A stretch of 64,000 nucleotides of DNA from Planotetraspora silvatica (lineage in GTDB: Bacteria > Actinomycetota > Actinomycetes > Streptosporangiales > Streptosporangiaceae): positions 1 through 64,000 of the forward strand of contig NZ_BOOQ01000014.1 in NCBI RefSeq assembly GCF_016863315.1, given 5' to 3'. Shown piece after piece: positions 25,868 through 34,160 of this stretch. The position numbers were made by a program, and so were the translations under genes. The notes under the pieces were generated by a model. That model did not search any database. It was given only the letters and a program-made list of their open reading frames with translations, and was not told where the DNA came from. The number at the start of each line of letters is the position of its first letter. Positions within the stretch are counted from its first letter, which is position 1.

Positions 25868-26300
25868 CCGTCAGCATCTTCCGGTAGTAGGTCGCCGACA
25901 CCTCGAACCCGAGCGCGCCGTAGAACTCCGCGGCGCGCCGGGTCGCGAGGGCGACGTATCCGGCGTCGCGGGAGCGGGCCCAGGTCTCGAACTCCTCCAG
26001 CAGCATGCGGCCGATGCCGTGCCGCCGGTAGGCGCTCTCTAGCATCGCCTCCTCGACCCAGGCGACCCTTCCGTTGGCGAAGAGCGTCAGATGGGTGAAC
26101 CCCAGCAGGTAGCCCCGTACCGTCCCTTCGACGGTGGCCACGAGCAGCAGGGCGTCCTCGTTCTCCAGCAGTTGCGGGAACGCGTCGTCGAACGCCTGCC
26201 GCTCCGGCCGGAAGGTCAGCGCGAACTCACGGGCGAGCGCGAATATCTGGTCGGCATCGGTCTTCTCGGCCTGCCGAAGCTTGAGATCACCAGATGTCAT
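25857..26300 (-). CDS. GNAT-family N-acetyltransferase
   Basis: A 147-residue acetyl-CoA-dependent transferase. The central VEEAMLESAYRRHGIGRMLL contains the acetyl-CoA-binding R/Q-x-x-G-x-G/A pattern (RRHGIG), and the C-terminal RRAAEFYGALGFEVSATYY is the typical motif B. The target is unknown. ATG 26300 was chosen because TAGAGT ends 7 nt upstream, a leaderless arrangement; longer in-frame extensions show no homology. Convergent overlap with the Gln-rich gene. Confidence 0.88.
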   Translation of the reverse strand: MTSGDLKLRQAEKTDADQIFALAREFALTFRPERQAFDDAFPQLLENEDALLLVATVEGTVRGYLLGFTHLTLFANGRVAWVEEAMLESAYRRHGIGRMLLEEFETWARSRDAGYVALATRRAAEFYGALGFEVSATYYRKMLTVTK

Positions 26301-26307
26301 GAAAAGG

Positions 26308-26313
26308 ACTCTA
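26308..26313 (-). promoter_or_regulatory. -10 TAGAGT, leaderless GNAT start
   Basis: TAGAGT ends 7 nt before ATG 26300. No Shine-Dalgarno sequence is present. Confidence 0.4.
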
Positions 26314-26328
26314 AGCCACGGGCGGAAA

Positions 26329-26351
26329 ATGTCGGCACCGCCTGGCAGCCT
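26329..26351 (+). promoter_or_regulatory. Weak DNA-damage-type promoter before the AlkD-like gene
   Basis: ATGTCGGCA (26329-26337), 8 nt, CAGCCT (26346-26351), then 7 nt to GTG 26359. This resembles TTGTCRGTG-N8-TANNNT with mismatches at the first base, at two bases of the upstream block, and at the first base of the -10. Confidence 0.3.
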
Positions 26352-26358
26352 GTCGGCT

Positions 26359-27429
26359 GTGGCCGAACCATTGAAGGAAATGATCAACGTTGGGTCCGTG
26401 CGCCGGCTCGCCGACGGGGTGGCGGCGGCGTGGGCGCCGTTCCGGGGCGACGACTTCGTGTCCGCCGCCACGACCGGTCTCGGCGGACTGGAGTTGAAGG
26501 ACCGCGTCCGGCACGTCGCGCAGGCACTGGACGGCGCCCTTCCGCTGCCGTTTCCCGAGGCGGCCGCCGCGCTCCGGGAGGCGACGGCACGCGTCCGGCT
26601 GGACATGTGGAGCGGCTGGCCGGCGACCGACTACGTCGGCACGCGCGGCCTCGACCACCTGGACGAGGCGATGACCACTCTGGCGGCCCTCACCCCGTAC
26701 GCCACCGGCGAGTTCGCGGTCCGCCCCTTCCTCGACCGCCACCGGGACGACGCCCTGAAGATCTTGTACGGCTGGGCCGGGTCGGCGGACGAGCACCTGC
26801 GGCGACTCGCCTCGGAGGGGTCACGCCCGCGGCTGCCGTGGGGGTCACGGGTCCGCTGGCTGATGTCGCCGGGGCCCACCCTGCCCATCCTCGACCTGCT
26901 CCGCGACGATCCGAGCGAATACGTCCGGCGCTCGGTGGCCAACCACGTCAACGATCTCGCGAAGGATCACCCCGAGGTGGCGATCGACCTGCTGGGCCGC
27001 TGGCGGGCCGAGGGGGGCTCCCATGTCGAGCGGGTCGTCCGTCATGCCGTGCGCGGCCTGATCCGCTCCGGGCATCCGGAGGCGCTGTCGCTGATGGGCG
27101 CCGTCCCCGGCAGCGGGGCGGTCGAGTCGCTGGCCCTCGACGGCACCGAGGTGGCGGTGGGCGAGCGACTGCCGTTCACGGTCACGGTCCGCGCCGACTC
27201 CCCCGGCCCCGTGGTGCTCAAGTACGCCGTGCGCCGAGACGGTTCACGGAGGATCTTCCACCTCGGCGAGCGCGTCGCCACCGCTTCGGGGCAGCGCTTC
27301 ACGGTGACCAGATCCCATTCGTTCCGGCCGGTCACGACCAGGACCGAGCCTCCCGGTCCCCGCGTGCTCGAGATCGTCGTCAACGGCGCCGTCCGGGCGA
27401 GCGCCGGCTTCACCCTCGTCGAGGGCTAG
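26359..27429 (+). CDS. DNA alkylation repair protein, AlkD-like HEAT-repeat fold
   Basis: A 356-residue relative of the AlkD/AlkC DNA glycosylases, which remove alkylated bases by cradling DNA with HEAT-like helical repeats. The body is all-helical (FVSAATTGLGGLELKDRVRH, GTRGLDHLDEAMTTL, ILDLLRDDPSEYVRRSVANH, NDLAKDHPE), followed by an extra C-terminal beta-sandwich of about 100 residues (from near VAVGERLPFTVTVRAD). GTG 26359 matches the usual AEPLKE start; ATG 26329 is an alternative. The possible damage-type promoter fits the function. It ends 4 bp into the convergent membrane-protein gene. Confidence 0.82.
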   Translation: MAEPLKEMINVGSVRRLADGVAAAWAPFRGDDFVSAATTGLGGLELKDRVRHVAQALDGALPLPFPEAAAALREATARVRLDMWSGWPATDYVGTRGLDHLDEAMTTLAALTPYATGEFAVRPFLDRHRDDALKILYGWAGSADEHLRRLASEGSRPRLPWGSRVRWLMSPGPTLPILDLLRDDPSEYVRRSVANHVNDLAKDHPEVAIDLLGRWRAEGGSHVERVVRHAVRGLIRSGHPEALSLMGAVPGSGAVESLALDGTEVAVGERLPFTVTVRADSPGPVVLKYAVRRDGSRRIFHLGERVATASGQRFTVTRSHSFRPVTTRTEPPGPRVLEIVVNGAVRASAGFTLVEG

Positions 27430-27995
27430 TCGAAGTCGGTGCAGGTCGCGTACCAGTCGCCCATCAGGTGGTCGGCGGTGGAGACCGGGAGGTCCTTCAC
27501 CCGGCCGCCCGGCGCGTAGGCGAACCCGCACTGCGTCAGCATCCCGCCCGCGCCGTCCACGGCGAAGATCACAGCGCTCCCGGACCGCTGGACGCCACTG
27601 ATGGGAAGCACTCCGGCGAACCTGTCCACGGAAATGTAATCCTCGTTCGGAAGCGACTCGGCGTATTCGAGCAGTGCCGGTTCGGAGATGAGCAAGGCGG
27701 CGCGCGCCGGAACACCGATGATCACGAGGGCGGCGGTCAGGGCGCCGATGACGGGCGGCCAGGCGTTCAATCTGGCGGCCCGGGTGGCGGGTCCGACGAG
27801 CAGAATCAGCCACCACACTCCCGCGAACAACCAGGCCCCGAAAGCGGCCAGAACGCCGAGAAGATAACCATCCGGAGGGACGAAGGCGAGCAGCGTCAGC
27901 ACCGCCGCGAATGTCGCCGGGCCGGTGAACCACAACCACCGCCGTCGCACGGCTCCCGGGTCCGGCCGGGTCTCAGGCACCTCATTGATCGTCAC
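27426..27995 (-). CDS. Small membrane protein, unknown function
   Basis: A 189-residue protein with three likely transmembrane helices (FTGPATFAAVLTLLAFV, GVLAAFGAWLFAGVWWLILL, VIGALTAALVIIGV), then a C-terminal domain of about 90 residues, probably outside the cell. I recognise no domain. GTG 27995 appears leaderless: TAAGGT ends 6 nt upstream. It stands alone between convergent and divergent genes. Confidence 0.72.
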   Translation of the reverse strand: MTINEVPETRPDPGAVRRRWLWFTGPATFAAVLTLLAFVPPDGYLLGVLAAFGAWLFAGVWWLILLVGPATRAARLNAWPPVIGALTAALVIIGVPARAALLISEPALLEYAESLPNEDYISVDRFAGVLPISGVQRSGSAVIFAVDGAGGMLTQCGFAYAPGGRVKDLPVSTADHLMGDWYATCTDFD

Positions 27996-28001
27996 GGGCC
28001 G

Positions 28002-28007
28002 ACCTTA
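28002..28007 (-). promoter_or_regulatory. -10 TAAGGT, leaderless start of membrane protein
   Basis: TAAGGT ends 6 nt before GTG 27995, with no Shine-Dalgarno sequence. Confidence 0.4.
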
Positions 28008-28114
28008 GATCATCCGGAAACCCCCACGAGGATGAATTCGTCTAGCAGGCAAACGACCCATAACGGTCCCATCTGAAACACTCGTCCTGCGAGATGACAT
28101 CGAAGGAGGCCGGG

Positions 28115-28930
28115 ATGCGCATCGACCTTGACGGCATCGGCATCAATGTGACCGACACCGGGCAGGGCCCGGCGGTCCTGCTACTACACGGCTGGCCTGA
28201 CACCCATGACCTGTGGCGTCACCAGGTGGCCGCCCTCACGGCGGCCGGATACCGGACGATCGTCCCGGACCTTCGCGGGCTCGGCGACTCCGACAAGCCC
28301 GGCAGCGTCGAGGACTACCGGATGATGCGGCTGGTCGGCGACCAGGCGGCGCTACTGGATCATCTTCAGGTGCCGAAGGTTCACCTCGTCGCCCACGACT
28401 GGGGTGCGGCGATCGCGTGGGCCATGGCCGCGCTGATGCCCGAGCGCGTCGCCAGCCTCACCTGCATGTCGGTCGGCCATCCCACGGCGTTCGCCGCAGC
28501 GGGCTTGGCCCAGCGGCAGAAGTCCTGGTACATGCTGCTGTTCCAGTTCCCCGGGATCGCCGAGCGCTGGCTCTCCCAGGACGATTTCCGCAACCTCCGC
28601 GAGTGGGCGCACCACCCTGACCACGAGGCGGTGGTGGCCCGGCTGCGCGTTCCCGAGGCGTTGACTGCGAGCCTCGGCCTGTACCGCGCGAACGTGCCCC
28701 CGGAATCGCTGGTCGCCCCGCCCCCCGAACTGCCGCCGATCCAGGCTCCCACCATGGGTGTGTGGGGCACCGAGGACCTCGCGCTCGTCGAGGACGGCAT
28801 GACCGGCTCGGCGGCGTTCGTGGCCGGCCCGTGGCGCTATGAGCGGGTCGAAGGAGCCGGGCACTGGCTGCAACTGGACGCGCCCGACCGGGTCAACCGC
28901 CTCCTGCTCGACTTCCTGAACGGACAATGA
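28115..28930 (+). CDS. Alpha/beta hydrolase, epoxide hydrolase-like
   Basis: A 271-residue cytoplasmic hydrolase. LLHGWPDTHDLWRHQ is the HGXP oxyanion motif. AHDWGAAIAWAMA carries Asp as nucleophile (V-A-H-D-W-G), which points to the epoxide hydrolase/haloalkane dehalogenase branch rather than an esterase, and GAGHWLQLDAPD supplies the catalytic His. ATG 28115 has AGGAGG 5 nt upstream, preferred over ATG 28094. A single gene; the natural substrate is unknown. Confidence 0.88.
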   Translation: MRIDLDGIGINVTDTGQGPAVLLLHGWPDTHDLWRHQVAALTAAGYRTIVPDLRGLGDSDKPGSVEDYRMMRLVGDQAALLDHLQVPKVHLVAHDWGAAIAWAMAALMPERVASLTCMSVGHPTAFAAAGLAQRQKSWYMLLFQFPGIAERWLSQDDFRNLREWAHHPDHEAVVARLRVPEALTASLGLYRANVPPESLVAPPPELPPIQAPTMGVWGTEDLALVEDGMTGSAAFVAGPWRYERVEGAGHWLQLDAPDRVNRLLLDFLNGQ

Positions 28931-28970
28931 TCGGCGTGGGGAACAGCGCCTAGAGCGTGTAAATCAAATC

Positions 28971-29000
28971 TTGACGCCCGCTCGACGTAAAGGCTACGTT
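28971..29000 (+). promoter_or_regulatory. Promoter of HTH-DUF3887 gene, leaderless
   Basis: TTGACG (28971-28976) and TACGTT (28995-29000) are 18 nt apart; ATG 29008 follows 7 nt later. GTAAA (28987-28991) and TTTAC (28999-29003) form an inverted repeat across the -10, a possible autoregulatory site. Confidence 0.6.
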
Positions 29001-29007
29001 TACACGT

Positions 29008-29619
29008 ATGGACGAGCGGCTCGGTGAACTCGCCGAACAGGTGGCGCGAAGCGCCCGGCATCTGGCCGAGGTGGCGAAGCAAGAGTCGGGGGCACCCGGC
29101 GAGCTGGCCACCGTAAGGCTGGCGCAGCAGCTGGACGCGCTGTCGGGTGTGACGTTGCGGGTCTGCGTGGAGCGGGCCCGGGCAGCGGGCCACACCTGGC
29201 AGGAGCTCGGCGATCTCCTCGGAGTCAGCCGGCAGGCCGCGTTCCAGCGTTTCGGTAAACCCATCGACCCCCGAACGGGAGCACCCATGAGCAACACTGC
29301 ACAGACCGACGCGGCCGGCCGCGCCACCGCCCTGCTCGCCGACTGGACCGAAGGCCGGTACGAGCAGGTCGTCGCGGACTTCGACGCCACGATGAGCGCG
29401 GCCCTGTCCGCCACGGAGCTGGCGGCCGCCTGGGCACAGGTCGTCGGCACGGTCGGGACCCTGGAAAGGACCGACGAGCCGCTGGTCCGCGCCCAGGGCG
29501 ACCTGACCGTGGTGGACATCCCGCTGGAGTTCGAGGCCGGTGAGATGAAGGCCCGTGTCACCTTCAACGCGGACCGGACCGTCGGCGGCCTGTTCATCCT
29601 CAATCCCGACGTCCCCTGA
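29008..29619 (+). CDS. HTH protein with DUF3887-type domain
   Basis: A 203-residue two-domain protein. The N-terminal part has a helix-turn-helix ([20 protein letters not shown], about residues 54-73), and the C-terminal part, from about residue 100 ([20 protein letters not shown]), is a DUF3887-like alpha+beta fold also met in secreted or hydrolase-linked proteins. No signal peptide. Probably a transcription regulator with a sensing domain; the ligand is unknown. The start is leaderless behind a good TTGACG-TACGTT promoter. Confidence 0.8.
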   Translation: MDERLGELAEQVARSARHLAEVAKQESGAPGELATVRLAQQLDALSGVTLRVCVERARAAGHTWQELGDLLGVSRQAAFQRFGKPIDPRTGAPMSNTAQTDAAGRATALLADWTEGRYEQVVADFDATMSAALSATELAAAWAQVVGTVGTLERTDEPLVRAQGDLTVVDIPLEFEAGEMKARVTFNADRTVGGLFILNPDVP

Positions 29620-29633
29620 TCTACCTCGTTGGC

Positions 29634-29649
29634 GCCGGCATGGGCCGGC
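29634..29649 (+). terminator. Possible terminator hairpin GCCGGC-ATGG-GCCGGC
   Basis: 6-bp stem, 4-nt loop, 14 nt after the stop codon of the HTH-DUF3887 gene. No U tract. Confidence 0.35.
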
Positions 29650-29766
29650 CGTGAAACCGCGAGTCGTTCCGTGGCGCACATACGACGCCGTCGTGATCAG
29701 CGGCCGATCGCTTGCCGGGTAAACATGAGGAAAGGTCCATATTCCGACCATGGAAGGGCCGTGGTC

Positions 29767-30207
29767 ATGACACTTCCCTGGAACGTCAAACGCCGGTTCA
29801 CCGAAGCGATCAACACGCACGACGTGCAGCGAGTGGTCGAGTTCTTCAGCCCGGACGCCGTCTTCGTCTCGCCGTCAGGCGTGGCGGAGGGACGCGAGCA
29901 GATCGCCTGGGTCTACGAGCAGTTCTTCAAGGGCTTCCCGGACTTTCGCCTGATCCCCTGGTATGAGGTCTTCGACTGCGATGAGCCCATGGTCGCGGAA
30001 TGGACGGTCACCGGCACCCACACGGGCCCCTTCCTTCTCCCCGACGGGCGCGTGATCGAAGCAACCGGCCGGCGCATCACCATCCGTGGTTCATGCGCCT
30101 CCTTCATCGAGAACGGCAAGATCACCACACACCGGGAGTACTTCGATCAGCTGGAGCTGTACACCCAGCTCGGCTTGTGCCTGACGGAGCCCAGCACCGT
30201 CTCCTAG
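29767..30207 (+). CDS. SnoaL-like (NTF2-fold) polyketide cyclase family protein
   Basis: A 146-residue NTF2-fold protein of the SnoaL/ester-cyclase group: NTHDVQRVVEFFSPDAVFVSP near the start, then KGFPDFRL, VAEWTVTGTHTGPFL, and NGKITTHREYFDQ. Members range from polyketide cyclases to unknown small hydrolases; there is no polyketide context here. ATG 29767 has GGAAGGG 7 nt upstream. Its stop overlaps the convergent acyl-CoA dehydrogenase gene by 4 bp. Confidence 0.8.
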   Translation: MTLPWNVKRRFTEAINTHDVQRVVEFFSPDAVFVSPSGVAEGREQIAWVYEQFFKGFPDFRLIPWYEVFDCDEPMVAEWTVTGTHTGPFLLPDGRVIEATGRRITIRGSCASFIENGKITTHREYFDQLELYTQLGLCLTEPSTVS

Positions 30208-31349
30208 GCACCCAGTCCGAGTTCGCGGGCGATGAGCATGCGCTGGACCTCGCTGGTGCCCTCGCCGATCTCGAGGATCTTGGCGTCACGGTAGAAGCGC
30301 CCGACCGGGAACTCGTTCATGAAGCCGTAGCCGCCGAAGATCTGGGTGGCGTCCCGCGCGTTGTCCATCGCCGCGTTCGACGAGACGAGCTTGGCGATCG
30401 CGGCCTCCTTCTTGAACGGCAGGCCGGCCAGCATCCGCTCGGCAGCGTGGTAGTAGGCGAGCCTGGCCGTGTGGACCCGCGCCTCCATGTCGGCGATCTT
30501 GAACTGGATGGCCTGGTAGCGGCCGATCGCGTTGCCGAAGGCCGTGCGTTCTCCGACGTACCTGACCGATTCGTCCACGCAGCCCTGCGCGAGGCCCACG
30601 GAGAGGGCGGCGATGGCGACGCGCCCCTCGTCCAGGGTCTGCAGGAACTGGGCGTACCCCCGGCCGCGCTCGCCGAGCAGGTTCTCCTCGGGCACCCGGC
30701 AGCCCGAGAAGGACAGCTCGCGGGTGTCGGAGGCGGACCAGCCGACCTTGGAGTACTTCTTGGACACCGTGAAGCCCGGCGTGCCGGAGGGCACGAGGAT
30801 GGTCGAGATCTCCGGCTTGGCACCGTTCCTGCCGGTGATCGCGGCCACGCCCACCACTCCGGTGATGTCCGTCCCCGAGTTGGTGATGAACGCCTTGGTC
30901 CCGTCGATCACCCATTCGCCCCCGTCGAGCACGGCGGTGGTCCGCATGCCCCCGGGGACGTCCGTTCCGCCGCCGGGCTCGGTCAGGCCGAAGGCCCCGA
31001 GCATCTCCCCCGAGGCCAGTTTGGGGAGCCAGTGTTCCTTCTGCTCGGCCGTACCGAACCGGAGAATCGGCATCGCGCCGAGCGAGACCGCCGCCTCCAG
31101 CGTGATCGCCACGGAGGAGTCGACCCTGGCGAGCTCCTCGAGCGCCAGGCAGAGGGCGAAGTAGTCGCCGCCCATGCCGCCGTACTCCTCGGGGACGGGC
31201 AGGCCGAACAGTCCCATCGCGCCCATCTTGCGGACGATGTCGTAGGGGAACTCGCACCGCTCGTAGTAGTCCCCGATGACGGGGGCGACCACCTCCCGGG
31301 CGAAGGCCTCGACCGTCTTGCGCAGCTCGATGTACTCGTCGCCCAGCAT
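30204..31349 (-). CDS. Acyl-CoA dehydrogenase of the liu-type operon
   Basis: A 381-residue FAD enzyme forming the 2,3-double bond of an acyl-CoA. GAFGLTEPGGGTDV and FITNSGTDITGV are FAD- and substrate-binding segments; RTAFGNAIGRYQAIQFKIADM and QIFGGYGFMNEFPV are family signatures. Near the C-terminus it reads EIGEGTSE with Glu363 at the position of the standard catalytic base. Known isovaleryl-CoA dehydrogenases have GAGTS there and take the base from another loop, so this enzyme may favour 2-methyl-branched or straight acyl-CoA. It is the last gene of the operon, abutting the HMG-CoA lyase stop without a gap. Confidence 0.9.
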   Translation of the reverse strand: MLGDEYIELRKTVEAFAREVVAPVIGDYYERCEFPYDIVRKMGAMGLFGLPVPEEYGGMGGDYFALCLALEELARVDSSVAITLEAAVSLGAMPILRFGTAEQKEHWLPKLASGEMLGAFGLTEPGGGTDVPGGMRTTAVLDGGEWVIDGTKAFITNSGTDITGVVGVAAITGRNGAKPEISTILVPSGTPGFTVSKKYSKVGWSASDTRELSFSGCRVPEENLLGERGRGYAQFLQTLDEGRVAIAALSVGLAQGCVDESVRYVGERTAFGNAIGRYQAIQFKIADMEARVHTARLAYYHAAERMLAGLPFKKEAAIAKLVSSNAAMDNARDATQIFGGYGFMNEFPVGRFYRDAKILEIGEGTSEVQRMLIARELGLGA

Positions 31350-32243
31350 CTAGATCTCCTTCGCGAGCGCCTGGACGACCCGGGACGGGCTCGGACGGCC
31401 GAGCTTCCCGGCGAGCCACAGGCTGGTTGCGGTCAGTGAACGGAGGTCGACCCCGGTCTCGATGCCGAGACCGTCGAGCATCCAGACCAGGTCCTCGGTC
31501 GCGAGGTTGCCGGTGGCGCTCTTGGCGTACGGGCAGCCGCCGATGCCGCCCGTCGAGGCGTCCACCGTGGTCACCCCCATGCGCAGCGCGGTGAGCGTGT
31601 TGGCCAGGGCCTGGCCGTAGGTGTCGTGGAAGTGGACCGCGAGCCGTTCGGGGCCGACGCCCTCGGCGCCGAACGCCTCCAGCAGCGCGGTGACGTGGGC
31701 GGGCGTGCCGACGCCGATCGTGTCGCCGAGTGACAGCTCATAACAGCCGAGGTCGAGCAGCCTCCGCCCCACCCGGACCACCTGAGCGGGCGCGACCTGG
31801 CCCTCCCACGGGTCGGCGAAACACATGGAGACGTACGCCCTGACGCGCAGGCCGTGTTCCAACGCCCGCGCGACCACCGGCTCGAACATCTCGAACTGGG
31901 AGTCCAGGGATCTGTTGAGGTTGCGCCGCGCGAAGGTCTCCGTCGCGCTGCCGAAGATCGCGATCTCGGTGACCCCGTGTTCCAGCGCCCGGTCCAGGCC
32001 CCGTTCGTTGGGCACCAGCACCGGGTAGCGCACGCCGGGGACGCGGCGCAGCCCGTCCAGGAGCTCGGCCGCGTCGGCCAGCTGCGGAACCCACGTGGGG
32101 TGGACGAAGCTGGTGGCCTCGATCGTGGTCAGGCCGGCGTCGGCCAGCCGGCCGATGAACTCCCGCTTCACCTCGACCGGTACGACGACGTCCTCGTTCT
32201 GGAGGCCGTCCCTGGGCCCGACCTCGTAGATCGTCACTCGCAT
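31350..32243 (-). CDS. Hydroxymethylglutaryl-CoA lyase
   Basis: A 297-residue TIM-barrel lyase that cleaves 3-hydroxy-3-methylglutaryl-CoA into acetoacetate and acetyl-CoA, the last step of leucine breakdown. [11 protein letters not shown] at the start binds the metal and acyl group, and [20 protein letters not shown] carries the catalytic Cys signature. The length fits the family. Its start overlaps the carboxylase alpha stop by 10 bp, within the liu-type operon. Direct neighbours supply its substrate pathway, although no methylglutaconyl-CoA hydratase gene is in this operon. Confidence 0.94.
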   Translation of the reverse strand: MRVTIYEVGPRDGLQNEDVVVPVEVKREFIGRLADAGLTTIEATSFVHPTWVPQLADAAELLDGLRRVPGVRYPVLVPNERGLDRALEHGVTEIAIFGSATETFARRNLNRSLDSQFEMFEPVVARALEHGLRVRAYVSMCFADPWEGQVAPAQVVRVGRRLLDLGCYELSLGDTIGVGTPAHVTALLEAFGAEGVGPERLAVHFHDTYGQALANTLTALRMGVTTVDASTGGIGGCPYAKSATGNLATEDLVWMLDGLGIETGVDLRSLTATSLWLAGKLGRPSPSRVVQALAKEI

Positions 32244-34156
32244 GCCGTCACCCTCGCCAGCACGGCGTCGAGCTCGACGGTCTGACCCGGCCGGGCGCGC
32301 AGCTCGGCGAGCACTCCGTCGAGTGGCGCGGTCACGGTGTGTTCCATCTTCATCGCCTCCACGATGAGCAGCGCCTGGCCCGCGGTCACCGGGTCGCCTT
32401 CGGCCGCCTTCACCACCAGCACGGTTCCGGGCATTGGACTGCGGACCACGCCGTCCGCGGCGTGGGCGCCACCGGGCCGGTCGCCCGGGTCGCCGGGCTG
32501 GTGCCGGGCGAACGGCCAGGCCCGGCCGTCCCTCCCGAGCCAGACGGTGTCGCGGTCGTCCGCGGTCACGTAGCGCCGGGTGGTGCCGGCCACGGTCACG
32601 GCCGCCTCCCCGGCCCCCAGCTCGATCCTGCCGCGCCCAAGTGAACGACCATTAACTTCGATCTCCGCGTCGTCCGCCGGCCCGCGCACCCTCGCGTACC
32701 GGTGGTCGGTCCAGGCGCGCTCCCCCAGCCGCCAGCCGTCCGCCACGTCCCACGGATCGCCCGTGGGGTCGCCGGCGGCGCGCGAGTGGAAGACGAGCGC
32801 GGCCGCCGCCAGTACCTCGTCGGGCACCGGACCTCCGGCGAGGTCGCCGAGGTGCCGCTCGACGAGGCCCGTGTCCAGGCGTCCCGCCACCACGTCGGGA
32901 TGGGTCAGCAGGGCCCGCAGGAAGGCGATGTTGGTGGTCACGCCGAGGATCGCGGTCGATGCCAAGGCCCGGTCCAGCGTCCTCAGGGCGTCCTTCCTGC
33001 CGGGGGCCCACGCCACGATCTTCGACAACATCGGGTCGTAGTCGCTGCCCACGGCCATCCCCTCGGCCAGCCCGGAGTCGACCCTGACGTCCGTGGGCTC
33101 GCGCAGGGCGAGCACGCGGCCTCCCGTGGGCAGGAAGTCGCGCGAGGGGTCCTCGGCGTAGACCCGCGCCTCGACGGCGTGGCCCTCCAGGCGGACGGCG
33201 TCCTGGCCGAACGGCAACGGCTCCCCCGCGGCGATCCTGAGCTGGAGTTCGACGAGGTCGAGGCCGGTCACCATCTCGGTCACCGGATGCTCGACCTGCA
33301 GCCGGGTGTTCATCTCCATGAAGAAGAACTCGAACGGCCCGGACCGTCCGGGGACGATGAACTCCACCGTGCCCGCTCCGACGTAACCGACCGACCTGGC
33401 GGCCTCGACCGCGGCGGCGCCCATCCGCTCCCGCGTCTCGGCGTCGAGCAGGGGGGACGGCGCCTCCTCGATGATCTTCTGATGGCGCCGCTGCAGGCTG
33501 CACTCGCGCTCGCCCAAGTGGACGGCGTGGCCGTGGGCGTCGGCCATGACCTGGATCTCGATGTGCCGGGGGGTCTCCACGTATCGCTCGACGAGCAGCG
33601 TGCCGTCCCCGAACGCGGCTGTCGCCGTACGCCGGGCGGATTCGACCGCGTCCGGAAGATCGGCCGCGGCCCTGACCAGCAGCATGCCCTTGCCCCCGCC
33701 ACCCGCGGAGGGCTTGATCAGCGCGGGGAAGCGGTCCCACTCGAGAAGATCGTCGTCCGGCTCCGCGGCACCGGGCACCACCGGCACCCCGGCCCGCGAG
33801 ACGGTCGCCTTGGCCTTGATCTTGTCGCCCATGGCCTCGATCGCGGCGGGCGGCGGGCCGACGAACACCAGGCCCGCCTCGGCGCACCGCCGCGCGAAGT
33901 CCGCGTTCTCGGCGAGGAACCCGTAACCGGGGTGCACCGCCTGCGCCCCCGTCGCGAGGGCGGCCTCGATGATCCCGTCCGCGTCGAGGTAACCCCGCGG
34001 GAGCCGTACGGCGAGGTCGGCCGCCCGGACGTGGGGGGCGTCGCGGTCGGCGTCGCCGTACACGGCGACGGAGCGGACGGCCATGGCCCGCAACGTCCGG
34101 ATGATCCGGACGGCGATCTCGCCGCGGTTGGCGATCAGCACGCTGTCGAACATCAT
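32234..34156 (-). CDS. Methylcrotonyl-CoA carboxylase-type alpha subunit
   Basis: A 640-residue biotin carboxylase with biotinyl domain: [15 protein letters not shown] at the start, [12 protein letters not shown] (ATP-grasp), [16 protein letters not shown], and EAMKMEHT with biotin Lys603 close to the C-terminus. Unlike the alpha subunit at 12.1 kb it ends soon after the biotinyl domain. It lies 4 nt after the beta subunit and upstream of HMG-CoA lyase, the standard leucine-degradation order, so 3-methylcrotonyl-CoA is the likely substrate. Confidence 0.93.
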   Translation of the reverse strand: MMFDSVLIANRGEIAVRIIRTLRAMAVRSVAVYGDADRDAPHVRAADLAVRLPRGYLDADGIIEAALATGAQAVHPGYGFLAENADFARRCAEAGLVFVGPPPAAIEAMGDKIKAKATVSRAGVPVVPGAAEPDDDLLEWDRFPALIKPSAGGGGKGMLLVRAAADLPDAVESARRTATAAFGDGTLLVERYVETPRHIEIQVMADAHGHAVHLGERECSLQRRHQKIIEEAPSPLLDAETRERMGAAAVEAARSVGYVGAGTVEFIVPGRSGPFEFFFMEMNTRLQVEHPVTEMVTGLDLVELQLRIAAGEPLPFGQDAVRLEGHAVEARVYAEDPSRDFLPTGGRVLALREPTDVRVDSGLAEGMAVGSDYDPMLSKIVAWAPGRKDALRTLDRALASTAILGVTTNIAFLRALLTHPDVVAGRLDTGLVERHLGDLAGGPVPDEVLAAAALVFHSRAAGDPTGDPWDVADGWRLGERAWTDHRYARVRGPADDAEIEVNGRSLGRGRIELGAGEAAVTVAGTTRRYVTADDRDTVWLGRDGRAWPFARHQPGDPGDRPGGAHAADGVVRSPMPGTVLVVKAAEGDPVTAGQALLIVEAMKMEHTVTAPLDGVLAELRARPGQTVELDAVLARVTACE

Positions 34157-34160
34157 GCGC

